The notes below the pieces were generated by a model. It ran no database searches. It was not told the DNA's origin and saw only the letters and a list, made by a program, of their open reading frames with translations. This document shows positions 1 through 8,570 of a stretch of 64,000 nt of DNA, piece by piece. Made by a program: the position numbers and the translations under genes. Positions within the stretch are counted from its first letter, which is position 1. The number at the start of each line of letters is the position of its first letter. Source of the DNA: Oceanobacillus timonensis (GTDB lineage: Bacteria; Bacillota; Bacilli; Bacillales; Amphibacillaceae); assembly GCF_900166635.1 (NCBI RefSeq), contig NZ_LT800497.1:2384378-2448377 (forward strand). Reading direction: 5' to 3'.

Positions 1-948
1 GAAGAGTTCTACCAGCAATCCGGAGAAATACGGGATGAACTCAGAGAAGCGCAGCATCTATCCTTAAGTGATGGATCGAAATGGATGGATGTAGAACAAA
101 CGTTATTAAATAAGGATGAAGCAAAAGATAATGATATGGTAAACAGCTTCCAAACTGTAGAAGACTCTTTTGATACTTCTACAGAGGAGACGCCTGAAGA
201 CAGTACTACCAGTACAAGAACGGAAGATCATTCCTATAAAAATGTAACAGGCGATGACCTCACAGAAGAAGAAGCGTTGAAAGAGGCTGAAAAGATTTTT
301 GGTAAAGAAAATGGAACCGATTGGACAATTACGAAATCAGGCGATGGAGCATTAACCCCGATGTATAGCATTTCCTATGATGAAAATGGAGAAAGAGGCT
401 ACGCAGATTTAACGGTGAAAGGCGGCCACCCGCTTCATTTGTTAGTTTCCAGAGACGTAGAAGAAAAGCAGATAAGTCTGAATGAAGGAAATGAAATTGC
501 GGAAGATTATCTTTCTGAACTTGGCTTCGATGAGATGGAGCTTTTCCAAAGTAGCGAATATGATCAGATCGGTGTATACTCTTTTGTTTATGAAGAAGAT
601 GGTGTGCGCGTGTTCTCTGATGCTGTGGAAGTGAAAGTAGCTTTAGATAATGGAGAGATTACAGGTTTGACGGCAAATAATTACTTTCAAAATCATACGG
701 ACCGGGAGATACCAGAACCTGCTATCTCAGAGGAAGAAGCACGGGACGCAGTTAATCAGGACGTTACGATCCAAGAGAATCATTTAGCGATTATTGATGA
801 TGATCAAGGAGAAGAGGTTCTCTCTTATGAATTTTTAGGAACCAGAGATGATGCGACCTATCGAATATTTATAAATGCAGAGACAGGCGAAGAAGAAAAA
901 ATTGAGAAACTGACAGAAGCAGAAATTAATTATAATTCTGTGGTATAG
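1..948 (+). CDS. ypeB: Germination protein YpeB, C-terminal part (5' end outside window)
   Basis: The reading frame is open from base 1, so the gene starts upstream; 315 residues are visible. In B. subtilis YpeB is about 450 residues, acts in the spore envelope and is needed to stabilise and localise the cortex-lytic enzyme SleB. The visible part has an acidic Ser/Thr-rich linker followed by PepSY-like repeats, recognisable from segments such as LTEEEALKEAEKIFGKE (roughly residues 87-103) and ISEEEARDAVNQDV near residue 245. The gene ends just before a strong terminator, so it closes its operon, presumably sleB-ypeB. Family assignment is from remembered similarity and position next to cmk. 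Confidence 0.85.
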   Translation, partial: EEFYQQSGEIRDELREAQHLSLSDGSKWMDVEQTLLNKDEAKDNDMVNSFQTVEDSFDTSTEETPEDSTTSTRTEDHSYKNVTGDDLTEEEALKEAEKIFGKENGTDWTITKSGDGALTPMYSISYDENGERGYADLTVKGGHPLHLLVSRDVEEKQISLNEGNEIAEDYLSELGFDEMELFQSSEYDQIGVYSFVYEEDGVRVFSDAVEVKVALDNGEITGLTANNYFQNHTDREIPEPAISEEEARDAVNQDVTIQENHLAIIDDDQGEEVLSYEFLGTRDDATYRIFINAETGEEEKIEKLTEAEINYNSVV

Positions 949-966
949 GAAGATATCAAATAAACG

Positions 967-1009
967 AGCCTTCGAAAATATTTTTTCTTATTTTCGAAGG
1001 CTGTTTTTA
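967..1009 (+). terminator. Intrinsic terminator after ypeB
   Basis: A perfect 14-bp stem (967-980 with 989-1002) starting AGCCTTCGAAAATA is followed by a T-rich run. It lies 18 bases after the ypeB stop and separates it from cmk. Confidence 0.9.
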
Positions 1010-1166
1010 TCAATATCCTGAAAAAGTCGGATCACTTGTTGTAGAATGTGGCCATGTAATTCCTGTCTTACTCACGGCTGTTTAATCAATTACAGATATG
1101 TTATGATAATATAGTGTAGAACTTGCTTGGCATTCGTCAGGCTTTTTAATGGCAGGAGTGAAGAGA

Positions 1167-1853
1167 ATGGAAAGTATTTCAATTGCAATTGACGGCCCGG
1201 CGGCAGCTGGAAAGAGCACGGTTGCCAAGCAGATTGCAAAAAAACTTGGAATTATTTATGTGGATACAGGAGCGATGTATAGGGCGCTCACTTACCAGGC
1301 GCTGCAAGAAAATATCGACCTGGAAGATGAAAATGCGGTTATGGAAATTTTAAAAAAGATTGATATCAGACTTGCACAACAGGAGAATGGACAGCGCGTA
1401 TTTATCGATGAGAAGGATGTCACTGCTGTAATCCGTTATCCGGATGTGACGGCTTCTGTTTCCGTGATTGCGAAACACCCGCTGGTTCGAAAAAAAATGG
1501 TAAAAGCACAACAAGAACTTGCACAAGATCATAGTGTAGTAATGGATGGACGCGATATAGGATCCCATGTTTTACCAGATGCAGATGTAAAAATATTCCT
1601 TATTGCTTCTGTAACAGAGCGTGCAAAGCGCCGTTTCGAGGAAAACAAAGAAAAAGGCATCCCCGCTGACTTACATACACTAGAAAAAGAAATAGAGAAA
1701 CGGGATGAACTTGACTCTACCCGGAAAGCATCCCCATTAATTCAAGCAGATGATGCGATTGAATTGGATACTACTTCCCTATCCATCAATGATGTGACAG
1801 AGAAAATTCTCGATATTTGCCAGCCATTTATTAAAAAACGCGGTGTCCGGTAA
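1167..1853 (+). CDS. cmk: Cytidylate kinase
   Basis: Phosphorylates CMP and dCMP with ATP in the cytoplasm, feeding CTP and dCTP pools. The 228-residue protein has the P-loop GPAAAGKST near its N-terminus, followed by YVDTGAMYRA and, later, MDGRDIGSHVLPDA, all diagnostic of the family (B. subtilis Cmk is about 224 residues). An upstream in-frame ATG at 1149 exists, but AGGAGTG at 1154-1160 is well spaced for the ATG at 1167, which puts the conserved SIAIDGPAAAGKS at the expected distance from the start. It is followed by plsC. Confidence 0.95.
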   Translation: MESISIAIDGPAAAGKSTVAKQIAKKLGIIYVDTGAMYRALTYQALQENIDLEDENAVMEILKKIDIRLAQQENGQRVFIDEKDVTAVIRYPDVTASVSVIAKHPLVRKKMVKAQQELAQDHSVVMDGRDIGSHVLPDADVKIFLIASVTERAKRRFEENKEKGIPADLHTLEKEIEKRDELDSTRKASPLIQADDAIELDTTSLSINDVTEKILDICQPFIKKRGVR

Positions 1854-2007
1854 GTTTTCAGGCAAATGTCTCCCGTGTATTTTTACGGACTCATCGTTTA
1901 TGTACATAGTCTGCAATAATGGGCCAGGTTGAATTTATTCAGACGGTTCCTTTGCATACTATGTCCGACATGCAAGCAGAAAAGGGTGAAAACAGGGGGT
2001 GTATTGC

Positions 2008-2589
2008 ATGCTGTATCATTTGGCGAAATATCTCGTTGCGATTCTTTTTTATCCCTTATACCGGATTAAAGTATCGGGAAAGCACAACATACCAAAAAAA
2101 GGGCCGGTTATTATTTGTACGAACCATACTTCTAATCTGGATCCTCCTGTAGTGGGAATTACAGCTCCCAGGACTGTTTATTTTATGGCGAAGGAAGAGC
2201 TTTTTGAAGGGAAAATTTTTGGCGGACTATTACGAAGAATTCATGCTTTTCCTGTTAAAAGAGGATTAGCTGATCGAAATGCTTTGCGAAGCGGTTTGAA
2301 ATTTTTAAAAGAAGGGGAAACACTCGGCTTGTTTCCTGAGGGAACAAGGAGTAAAGATGGCAAACCGGGGAAAGCGTTGCCAGGCGTTGGCTTTTTTGCA
2401 CTCCGTTCTCAAGCGGACGTCGTTCCCTGTGTTATTATCAGTGAGTATAAATTATTCCGCCGGACGAAAGTTGTTTATGGGAAACCAATGGATATAGAAT
2501 CGTTTCGAAAAAACAAAGCTTCTGCGAAAGAAATGTCAGAGGGAATTATGGAAGAAATCAGAAATTTATACGAAATTCATAAAAATTAA
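2008..2589 (+). CDS. plsC: 1-acyl-sn-glycerol-3-phosphate acyltransferase
   Basis: Transfers an acyl chain to lysophosphatidic acid at the membrane to make phosphatidic acid. Acyltransferase block I is NHTSNLDPP (the H-x4-D catalytic pair), block III is FPEGTRSKDGKPG. A hydrophobic N-terminus (LAKYLVAILFYPLY) suits a membrane anchor. The frame extends to GTG 1999, but AGGGGG at 1994-1999 serves ATG 2008, giving 193 residues. B. subtilis lacks plsC at this position (ypfD follows cmk directly), so this is a local arrangement difference; many other Bacillaceae are remembered to carry it here. Confidence 0.9.
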   Translation: MLYHLAKYLVAILFYPLYRIKVSGKHNIPKKGPVIICTNHTSNLDPPVVGITAPRTVYFMAKEELFEGKIFGGLLRRIHAFPVKRGLADRNALRSGLKFLKEGETLGLFPEGTRSKDGKPGKALPGVGFFALRSQADVVPCVIISEYKLFRRTKVVYGKPMDIESFRKNKASAKEMSEGIMEEIRNLYEIHKN

Positions 2590-2705
2590 TTGTCTTTACT
2601 TGACAAATAAAACGAATTATTAGAAGTTATATGTAGAGTATAATGAATCATCATTCTGCTATTCGAATGTATGAATAGGTGAACTGTAACTAGGAGGCTA
2701 AGGAT

Positions 2706-3836
2706 ATGAGTGAAGAAAATAAAGACCTTCAGGTGTTAGAAGTTGGTACAACGGTAACAGGGACAGTTATAAAATTAGAAGAAAAACAAGTTCTTGTAGA
2801 TATCGGATATAAAACAGAAGGTATTTTGCCGATAAGCGAACTTTCCACACTACATGTAGAATCTACTACTGATGTACTGTCAGAAGGAGAAGAAGTGACT
2901 TTAAAAGTAAAGAAAATCGACGATGATGAAGTAGTATTATCGAAAAAAGCAGTAGATGCAGAGCAATCATGGGAAGAACTTGAAAGAAAATACGAACAAG
3001 GAGAAGCCTTTGAAACAACAGTTAAAGAAGTAGTTAAAGGCGGACTTGTTGTTGATGTTGGTGTACGAGGCTTTATCCCGGCATCATTAGTTGAAACGTA
3101 TTATGTGGAAGATTTCAGTGATTATTTAGATCGCACGTTAAAAGTGCGAATCACGGATATCGACCGGACGCAAAATCGTGTTATTTTATCACACCGTGCG
3201 ATTGTAGAAGATGAAGAAAAAGAAAGAAAAGAAAAAGTGTTACAATCCTTAAACCCGGGAGATGTGATTGAAGGGGTTGTTCAACGTATTACCAATTTTG
3301 GCGTGTTTGTTGATTTAGGAGGCGTCGATGGACTTGTTCATATCTCGCAACTAGCACATGAACACGTTGAAAAAGCTTCCGATGTTGTTTCTGAAGGAGA
3401 TACCATCAAAGTAGAAGTTATTTCTGTCGATTTAGACAGTGAACGCATCTCTTTATCTCATAAAAACACATTGCCTGGACCTTGGGCAGAAGTAAGTGAA
3501 AAAATTAAGCCTGGTTCTACGGTAGAAGGTGTTGTCAAGAGATTGGTCAGCTTCGGAGCATTTGTTGAGCTGTTACCTGGTGTTGAAGGGCTTGTTCATA
3601 TTTCTCAAATCGCTAATCGACACATTGGCACACCGCAGGAAGTTCTTGAAATTGGACAAACTGTGACTGTAAAAGTATTAGATGTCAATGAGGAAGAACA
3701 ACGTATCTCCTTGAGCATGAAAGAACTGGAACAGGAACAAGAAGAAAAAGATTATAAGCAATATGAAAAATCCGACGATCAGCCAGGTTTCCAACTTGGA
3801 GATGTGATTGGTGACCAGTTGGATAAATACAAATAA
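2706..3836 (+). CDS. ypfD: S1-domain RNA-binding protein (30S ribosomal protein S1 homologue, YpfD)
   Basis: This 376-residue protein has four tandem S1 OB-fold repeats, beginning near residues 15, 100, 185 and 270. Each ends in a characteristic ISLSHK or VILSHRA-type strand, and the third and fourth carry the near-consensus FGVFVDLGGVDGLVHISQLA and FGAFVELLPGVEGLVHISQ. It is shorter than the six-repeat proteobacterial S1, as in Bacillus, where the homologue is not essential for translation. GGAGG at 2693-2697 precedes ATG 2706. A palindromic terminator follows at once, so it is a single-gene unit. Confidence 0.93.
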   Translation: MSEENKDLQVLEVGTTVTGTVIKLEEKQVLVDIGYKTEGILPISELSTLHVESTTDVLSEGEEVTLKVKKIDDDEVVLSKKAVDAEQSWEELERKYEQGEAFETTVKEVVKGGLVVDVGVRGFIPASLVETYYVEDFSDYLDRTLKVRITDIDRTQNRVILSHRAIVEDEEKERKEKVLQSLNPGDVIEGVVQRITNFGVFVDLGGVDGLVHISQLAHEHVEKASDVVSEGDTIKVEVISVDLDSERISLSHKNTLPGPWAEVSEKIKPGSTVEGVVKRLVSFGAFVELLPGVEGLVHISQIANRHIGTPQEVLEIGQTVTVKVLDVNEEEQRISLSMKELEQEQEEKDYKQYEKSDDQPGFQLGDVIGDQLDKYK

Positions 3837-3847
3837 TGAAAATCGAA

Positions 3848-3878
3848 AAGCTGTACATACGTATGTACAGCTTTTTTA
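3848..3878 (+). terminator. Intrinsic terminator after ypfD
   Basis: A 12-bp palindromic stem AGCTGTACATAC/GTATGTACAGCT (3849-3872) is followed by T6. The remaining 165 bases up to the next gene hold no recognised gene; a CATACTA at 4011-4017 resembles a sporulation sigma-factor -10 element but has no convincing -35. Confidence 0.9.
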
Positions 3879-4043
3879 TATGTTCAAAAGTATATTGTAT
3901 AAATTTGAGCTGCGGCTTTCGGTGGGGCAAGTAAGCGCAGTTCCGTCTCTTCATAAGGAACCAACTATGCTCTTGCCAAGTTTTCTTTAAATAATCCGTC
4001 TAAAATGAGCCATACTAACACTTAAGAAAAAGAGGTGATATGT

Positions 4044-4940
4044 ATGGAAATCGAATCTTACCTGAATGTCATTTTATTTGGGGTTGTTGCTGGGACACTG
4101 ACCAGGTTAATCACTTTGCGGAGTGATTACAGGCAGTATCCTACATATCTGCATGGGCGGATTATTCATGTATCATTAGGTTTTATTGCTGCATCACTGG
4201 GAGCATTAGCTATCCCTGCACTGTTAGAATTAGAATTTACAGCTGTTACTTTTTTAACAGTGGCTGCAACACAATTTAGAGATGTACGAAGTATGGAAAG
4301 AACGACATTAACGGAGCTCGATCAATTTGAATTGGTTCCCAGAGGAAATACGTATATTGAAGGGATTGCCATTTCTTTTGAAGGAAGGAATTATCTTGTG
4401 ATGTTTACAGCTTTCTTAACTTCACTGGCTTATGTTTCATGGGGATGGTTTCCTTCCACAGTCGTTGGTGTATTGGCTATTGTTGCTTCGCTCAGCTTTA
4501 TGAGCGGTTCTACGTTAAAAGATATTGTTGAAATAGAAGAATCGGAAATATCTTTTGATGGAGCAGGACTCTATGTCGATAATATTTACATCATGAATAT
4601 CGGACTGGATGAACGACAAGAAGAAATTTCAAAATACGGAATGGGTTTTATACTTAAACCCAAAAACCTGAATGTTGTTACAACAATCAGTAATTTAGGA
4701 CAGCGGCAGGCTATTTTACATGATGTTTCTGTTACCCTGGGTATTTATAAAGACGCCGGGACTCCTGCACTGACTCCTTTAATAAAACGGGATTTAGATG
4801 ATGGCAGATTAGGTGTTTTTATCCTGCCGCTTGTGCGGGATACGGAATTTGCAAAAAAAGTAATCGGTTCTGTTCCAGTTTTGGAGAATGCTATTAAAAT
4901 GCCTTCAGAAGCTACATTTCTAAAAGGAGGTAAAAAGTAA
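4044..4940 (+). CDS. YIEGIA family membrane protein (YphB-like)
   Basis: This 298-residue protein carries the literal motif YIEGIA (about residue 108) that names the Pfam family to which B. subtilis YphB is thought to belong. Hydrophobic stretches near the N-terminus (LFGVVAGTLTRLITL, LGFIAASLGALAIPALL) and at residues 125-160 indicate several membrane segments; the C-terminal half is soluble-looking. AGAGGTG at 4031-4037 selects ATG 4044. A 61-residue partner gene follows with no intergenic space. A sporulation role is plausible from the conservation pattern but not shown by the sequence. Confidence 0.85.
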   Translation: MEIESYLNVILFGVVAGTLTRLITLRSDYRQYPTYLHGRIIHVSLGFIAASLGALAIPALLELEFTAVTFLTVAATQFRDVRSMERTTLTELDQFELVPRGNTYIEGIAISFEGRNYLVMFTAFLTSLAYVSWGWFPSTVVGVLAIVASLSFMSGSTLKDIVEIEESEISFDGAGLYVDNIYIMNIGLDERQEEISKYGMGFILKPKNLNVVTTISNLGQRQAILHDVSVTLGIYKDAGTPALTPLIKRDLDDGRLGVFILPLVRDTEFAKKVIGSVPVLENAIKMPSEATFLKGGKK

Positions 4941-5126
4941 ATGGTTGTCGAAAAAGCAATTCTGGCTATTATTACGACGAAGGAGGAAAGTGTTGGAGGC
5001 GGTGCCCCTATTTTTATTTGCTCCTCAAAGGAAGAGCTTGCATTATTCGCAAACAATCTGGAAGCAATAATAGACGGGATTTCCCATCAATTGAGTGAGG
5101 AAGTCTATATTATTGTAAAGCACTAA
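4941..5126 (+). CDS. Small partner protein of the YIEGIA family (capping-complex-type subunit)
   Basis: A 61-residue protein starting one base after the YIEGIA stop codon, with AAAGGAGG (4923-4930) placed inside the upstream gene, so the two are translationally coupled. It has a beta-rich start (MVVEKAILAIITTKEES) and a Gly-rich GGGAPIFICSS turn. I recall NCBI naming such proteins capping complex subunit for YIEGIA. No transmembrane segment is obvious. The function is unknown; the tight coupling suggests a 1:1 complex with its neighbour. Confidence 0.75.
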   Translation: MVVEKAILAIITTKEESVGGGAPIFICSSKEELALFANNLEAIIDGISHQLSEEVYIIVKH

Positions 5127-5144
5127 TGAGAAGATAGACGTTCA

Positions 5145-5180
5145 AAAAGCCTGTTAAGCATTCTTTTAACAGGCTTTTGA
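5145..5180 (+). terminator. Intrinsic terminator after the YIEGIA pair
   Basis: A 13-bp stem AAAAGCCTGTTAA/TTAACAGGCTTTT (5145-5157 with 5166-5178) with an 8-base loop and a terminal T-run. Confidence 0.9.
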
Positions 5181-5200
5181 ATAGGTGCTTAAATATTTCG

Positions 5201-5229
5201 TTGTGGAACTTTCTTACTTTTGCTAGAAT
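5201..5229 (+). promoter_or_regulatory. Sigma-A promoter of der
   Basis: TTGTGG (5201-5206), a 17-base spacer and TAGAAT (5224-5229), with an extended -10 TG at 5221-5222. It lies about 95 bases upstream of the der start. Confidence 0.6.
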
Positions 5230-5322
5230 AAGACTGAGGTGCAGTCAGACTTCCATTCTACTGCATGTCGGAACCTGCTGATATATTAGAAGGAATTTTG
5301 AAAAAGAGAGGATGTTCCTTAC

Positions 5323-6633
5323 GTGAGGAAATCTGTAGTAGCGATTGTTGGTAGACCAAATGTTGGTAAATCAACGATCTTTAATCGATTAGTTGGAGAA
5401 AGAATTTCCATCGTGGAAGACACACCAGGTGTTACCCGCGATCGTATTTATTCGGAAGCAGAATGGTTAAATCAACCATTTAACATCATAGATACTGGTG
5501 GTATTGAAATGGTCGATGAGCCATTATTAAATCAAATGAGACAGCAGGCTGAAATTGCAATTGATGAAGCAGATGTTATTGTTTTTATGCTTAACGGCAG
5601 AGAAGGCATCACCGCAGCTGATGAAGAAGTTGCAAAGCTATTATTTAAATCAAATAAGCCTGTCGTTTTAGCAGTGAATAAAATGGATAATCCAGATATG
5701 CATGAAATGATTTATGAATTTTACGCATTAGGATTTGGACAGCCATTTCCAATTTCCGGCACGCACGGCTTAGGGCTGGGTGATATGCTTGATGAAGTGG
5801 TCAATCATTTTCCAGATGATCAGGGTGCGGAAAAAGAAGAGGATACGGTTTATTTCAGTGTTATCGGCCGTCCCAATGTAGGGAAATCATCCCTGGTGAA
5901 TGCTTTATTAAATGAAAATCGTGTCATCGTCAGTGAAATAGAAGGCACAACGAGAGATGCTGTTGATACGAAATTACGTAAAGACGACCAGGATTTTGTC
6001 ATTATTGATACGGCAGGAATGCGCAAACGCGGTAAAGTATATGAAAGCACGGAAAAATATAGCGTTTTAAGGGCCATGCGAGCGATTGAGCGCTCTGACG
6101 TTGTCTTGGTACTGATTGATGCAGAAACAGGCATCAGAGAGCAGGATAAAAAGATTGCAGGGTATGCGCACGAAGCGGGACGGGCAATTGTTATTGTTGT
6201 GAATAAATGGGACACAGTTAACAGCGATGAAAAAGCGATGAAAGATTTTGAAACAAAAGTCCGGGCACATTTTCAATATTTAGATTATGCTCCTATTGTA
6301 TTTTTATCTGCGAAAACAAAGAAACGGCTGCATACGTTAATTCCAATGATTCAACTAGCAAGTGAAAGCCATGCAAGACGTATCCCGACAAACGTCCTGA
6401 ATGATGTTATCATGGACGCCATCGCTATGAATCCGACACCTACACTAAAAGGGAGAAGGCTGAAGGTATTATACGCTACACAAGTAGCTGTGCAGCCGCC
6501 TAGCTTCGTTGTATTTGTCAATGATCCGGAATTAATGCATTTCTCTTATAAAAGATTTTTAGAAAACAAAATTAGAGACGCTTTTGATTTTACAGGAACA
6601 CCAATTAAATTATTTGCACGACAGAGACGATAA
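5323..6633 (+). CDS. der: Ribosome-associated GTPase Der (EngA)
   Basis: An essential double GTPase of 50S subunit assembly. It has two tandem Era-like G domains, G1 motifs [12 protein letters not shown] near residue 9 and [12 protein letters not shown] near residue 183, with DTGG/DTAG G3 motifs and NKMD/NKWD G4 motifs. A C-terminal KH-like domain ends in [16 protein letters not shown]. Length 436 matches the B. subtilis protein. The start is GTG 5323, preceded by GAGAGGATG around 5306-5313. gpsA follows 14 bases later, so der-gpsA is probably one operon. Confidence 0.97.
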   Translation: MRKSVVAIVGRPNVGKSTIFNRLVGERISIVEDTPGVTRDRIYSEAEWLNQPFNIIDTGGIEMVDEPLLNQMRQQAEIAIDEADVIVFMLNGREGITAADEEVAKLLFKSNKPVVLAVNKMDNPDMHEMIYEFYALGFGQPFPISGTHGLGLGDMLDEVVNHFPDDQGAEKEEDTVYFSVIGRPNVGKSSLVNALLNENRVIVSEIEGTTRDAVDTKLRKDDQDFVIIDTAGMRKRGKVYESTEKYSVLRAMRAIERSDVVLVLIDAETGIREQDKKIAGYAHEAGRAIVIVVNKWDTVNSDEKAMKDFETKVRAHFQYLDYAPIVFLSAKTKKRLHTLIPMIQLASESHARRIPTNVLNDVIMDAIAMNPTPTLKGRRLKVLYATQVAVQPPSFVVFVNDPELMHFSYKRFLENKIRDAFDFTGTPIKLFARQRR

Positions 6634-6647
6634 AGGGGAGATAGATG

Positions 6648-7688
6648 ATGAGTAAGGTTGTAGTACTTGGTGCAGGAAGCTGGGGTACAGCACTTGCAAT
6701 TGCCTTAGCTGATAACGGCCATGAAGTGCGCATGTGGGCACACCGAAAAGAACATGTAGATGAAATAAACCGGACGCATCGGAATGATAAATATCTGGAT
6801 GTCGATATTCCAGATAAAATTACTGCATTTCACGATATGGAAGCAGCAACGAAGGATGCAGATGCAGTGATTGTCGTTGTGCCGACCAAGGCTATACGTG
6901 AGGTTTGCCGGCAGCTTAAAAATGATATTACGTCAAGTACGCAAATTATTCATGCAACCAAAGGAATTGAACCCGGTACTTTAAAACGCGTATCTGAAAT
7001 GATTGCTGAGGAAATACCGGATTTCCCTTATGAGAATATTGTTGTTTTATCCGGACCAAGTCATGCAGAAGAAGTAGCACTGCGTCATCCGACAACCGTA
7101 TCTGCATCAGCAATTAATCTCGACAGTGCACGTCAGGCTCAGGATTTATTCAACAGTGAACATTTACGTGTCTATACGAGTGATGACATCGTGGGAATCG
7201 AAGTAGGCGGGGCGCTCAAAAATATCATTGCTTTAGGGGCAGGTATTTCAGACGGTCTTGGTTACGGCGATAATGCAAAAGCTGCACTAATCACACGTGG
7301 TCTGGCTGAAATTGCCCGTCTTGGCACAACACTCGGAGCAAATCCATTAAGTTTCCTTGGTCTGTCTGGTGTAGGTGATTTAATCGTTACTTGCACAAGT
7401 GCGCACAGCAGAAACTGGCGGGCAGGGAACCTGTTAGGTAAAGGGATGAACCTGGATCAAGTACTAGAGGAAATGGGAATGGTTGTAGAAGGGGTACGCA
7501 CGGTCCAAGCAGCACATCAATTTGCAAAAGAACAAGGTGTGGAAATGCCGATTACCCAAGGGATTCATCAAGTACTTTTTGAAGATAAAGCTCCAAAAGA
7601 CGTGGTAGATGAATTAATGAACCGCTCCAAGCGTCAAGAAATAGATGATATAAGCAATCTTTTAAAAGAACGTTATTCAGATAAGTAA
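6648..7688 (+). CDS. gpsA: Glycerol-3-phosphate dehydrogenase [NAD(P)+]
   Basis: Reduces dihydroxyacetone phosphate to sn-glycerol-3-phosphate for phospholipid synthesis. The NAD-binding GAGSWGTALA is at the N-terminus; IHATKGIE, LSGPSHAEEVA and the catalytic-lysine region VGGALKNIIALGAGISDGLG are all present, and length is 346 residues. Two adjacent ATG codons (6645, 6648) compete; AAAGGGGAG at 6632-6640 is better spaced for 6648. It shares an operon with der and ends before the sporulation gene spoVIF, which has its own candidate promoter. Confidence 0.96.
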   Translation: MSKVVVLGAGSWGTALAIALADNGHEVRMWAHRKEHVDEINRTHRNDKYLDVDIPDKITAFHDMEAATKDADAVIVVVPTKAIREVCRQLKNDITSSTQIIHATKGIEPGTLKRVSEMIAEEIPDFPYENIVVLSGPSHAEEVALRHPTTVSASAINLDSARQAQDLFNSEHLRVYTSDDIVGIEVGGALKNIIALGAGISDGLGYGDNAKAALITRGLAEIARLGTTLGANPLSFLGLSGVGDLIVTCTSAHSRNWRAGNLLGKGMNLDQVLEEMGMVVEGVRTVQAAHQFAKEQGVEMPITQGIHQVLFEDKAPKDVVDELMNRSKRQEIDDISNLLKERYSDK

Positions 7689-7689
7689 C

Positions 7690-7716
7690 ACATTGTTATC
7701 CTCCCGGCATATACTG
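7690..7716 (+). promoter_or_regulatory. Candidate mother-cell (sigma-K-like) promoter of spoVIF
   Basis: AC at 7690-7691, a 16-base spacer and CATATACTG at 7708-7716, against the consensus AC-n16/17-CATANNNTA (the last base differs). The predicted start near 7722 leaves room for the AAGGAGG at 7732. The CATATACT core would also fit a sigma-E -10, but no sigma-E -35 is present. Confidence 0.4.
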
Positions 7717-7745
7717 TGATGAATGAAATGCAAGGAGGAAACCAT

Positions 7746-8006
7746 GTGAATAATTTTCAAAAAGGTATGTTTGATAAAATACAGAAGAACTCCAACATTA
7801 ATCCTGAGGAAGTATACAAAGTAGCTGATTCGGTAAAGCATGCTGATTTTTCGGATGAAAAAACCGTCCGGAATCTTGTTAAGCAGCTCTCAACAATGGC
7901 GAATAAACCCCTTTCCAAGGAACAAGAAGACAAAATTGTAAAATCCGTGGTTAACGGCAAAATGCCTGGAGATGCAAATTCTTTAAATAAATTATTTAGA
8001 AAATAG
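7746..8006 (+). CDS. spoVIF: Stage VI sporulation protein F family (SpoVIF)
   Basis: An 86-residue, highly charged protein (NFQKGMFDKIQKNSNINPEE) matching the small SpoVIF family needed for a late step of spore-coat assembly and lysozyme resistance. The ATG at 7744 runs into an immediate stop; the overlapping GTG at 7746 is in frame and has AAGGAGG at 7732-7738. No signal peptide or membrane segment is present. Assignment rests on remembered family features such as NKPLSKEQEDKIVKSVVNGK near the C-terminus. Confidence 0.8.
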   Translation: MNNFQKGMFDKIQKNSNINPEEVYKVADSVKHADFSDEKTVRNLVKQLSTMANKPLSKEQEDKIVKSVVNGKMPGDANSLNKLFRK

Positions 8007-8107
8007 GGTTTTATAGGCGGTTGAGTATACGGATTTTCAAAATAATGCATAAGATAAATCGCACCAGCATTCAAGGAATAGAGTTGCTGAGGATTTTATT
8101 TAGTCAG

Positions 8108-8145
8108 CCTATGGTGAAGTTACCCCCTTTGCCATAGGTTTTTTA
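8108..8145 (+). terminator. Probable terminator after spoVIF
   Basis: A 7-bp stem CCTATGG/CCATAGG (8108-8114 with 8132-8138) with a long 17-base loop, followed by T6. It is weaker than other terminators in the window. Confidence 0.6.
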
Positions 8146-8304
8146 ATATCTAGGGAATTATAAAAAATTTACTTGTGGATAACTGTTTGCCTCTAAACGC
8201 CATGTCCAGTTACAAGCGCCAAAAACCCGTCACTGCATGAAGAATGGCATTTTATATTTTTCAATGTTTCGTCAGTTATCCGGAAGCATATTGCGCAAAA
8301 ATTA

Positions 8305-8313
8305 TGTTATAAT
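8305..8313 (+). promoter_or_regulatory. Extended -10 promoter of the DUF2768 gene
   Basis: TG at 8305-8306, then TATAAT at 8308-8313, with no good -35 at 17 bases. It lies about 45 bases before the TTG start at 8357. Confidence 0.5.
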
Positions 8314-8356
8314 AGCGTCTGTTGAATGTATTTTGATTGAAATAGGGGGGAAAGCT

Positions 8357-8554
8357 TTGTCAGTATCCATGTTAATGATGTACATATCTTTTGTAGGCAT
8401 GTTTTTATTAATCTTAGCTACCGGCCTGATTGTTTGGAGCAGAACGAAGCTGCGGGGCTGGTTTGGCGGTATCGTTACGTTGTTAGCGTACATAAGTCTC
8501 GTCAGCGGAGCTTTGATTATTTTATATGTTACATTTAGCGGACCAACCAGATAG
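8357..8554 (+). CDS. DUF2768 small membrane protein (YphE-like)
   Basis: 65 residues with two hydrophobic helices (MYISFVGMFLLILATGLIVW and the VTLLAYISLVSGALIILYVTF region) separated by a short basic loop RTKLRGW. This matches the DUF2768/YphE protein found between gpsA and spoIVA in B. subtilis. The frame is open from 8237, but AGGGGGG at 8344-8350 points to the TTG at 8357, which gives the family's expected length. Function unknown; position in a sporulation neighbourhood is conserved. Confidence 0.75.
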   Translation: MSVSMLMMYISFVGMFLLILATGLIVWSRTKLRGWFGGIVTLLAYISLVSGALIILYVTFSGPTR

Positions 8555-8570
8555 GAAAGGGAGTTTCATG

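Noticed and set aside
1919..2152. A 77-codon frame before and across the plsC start
   Set aside because: It is out of frame with plsC, ends inside it and has no recognisable protein features.
2600..2644. TTGACA (2600-2605) and TATAAT (2639-2644) as a promoter of ypfD
   Set aside because: The spacing is 33 bases, about twice that of a sigma-A promoter. The TATAAT may be used with another -35, but I could not identify one.
3808..3990. A 60-codon frame overlapping the end of ypfD and its terminator
   Set aside because: It reads through the ypfD terminator palindrome and has no ribosome-binding site.
4011..4017. CATACTA as a forespore sigma-factor promoter of the YIEGIA gene
   Set aside because: The -10-like word is good, but no matching -35 element is at the right spacing, so it is noted only in passing.
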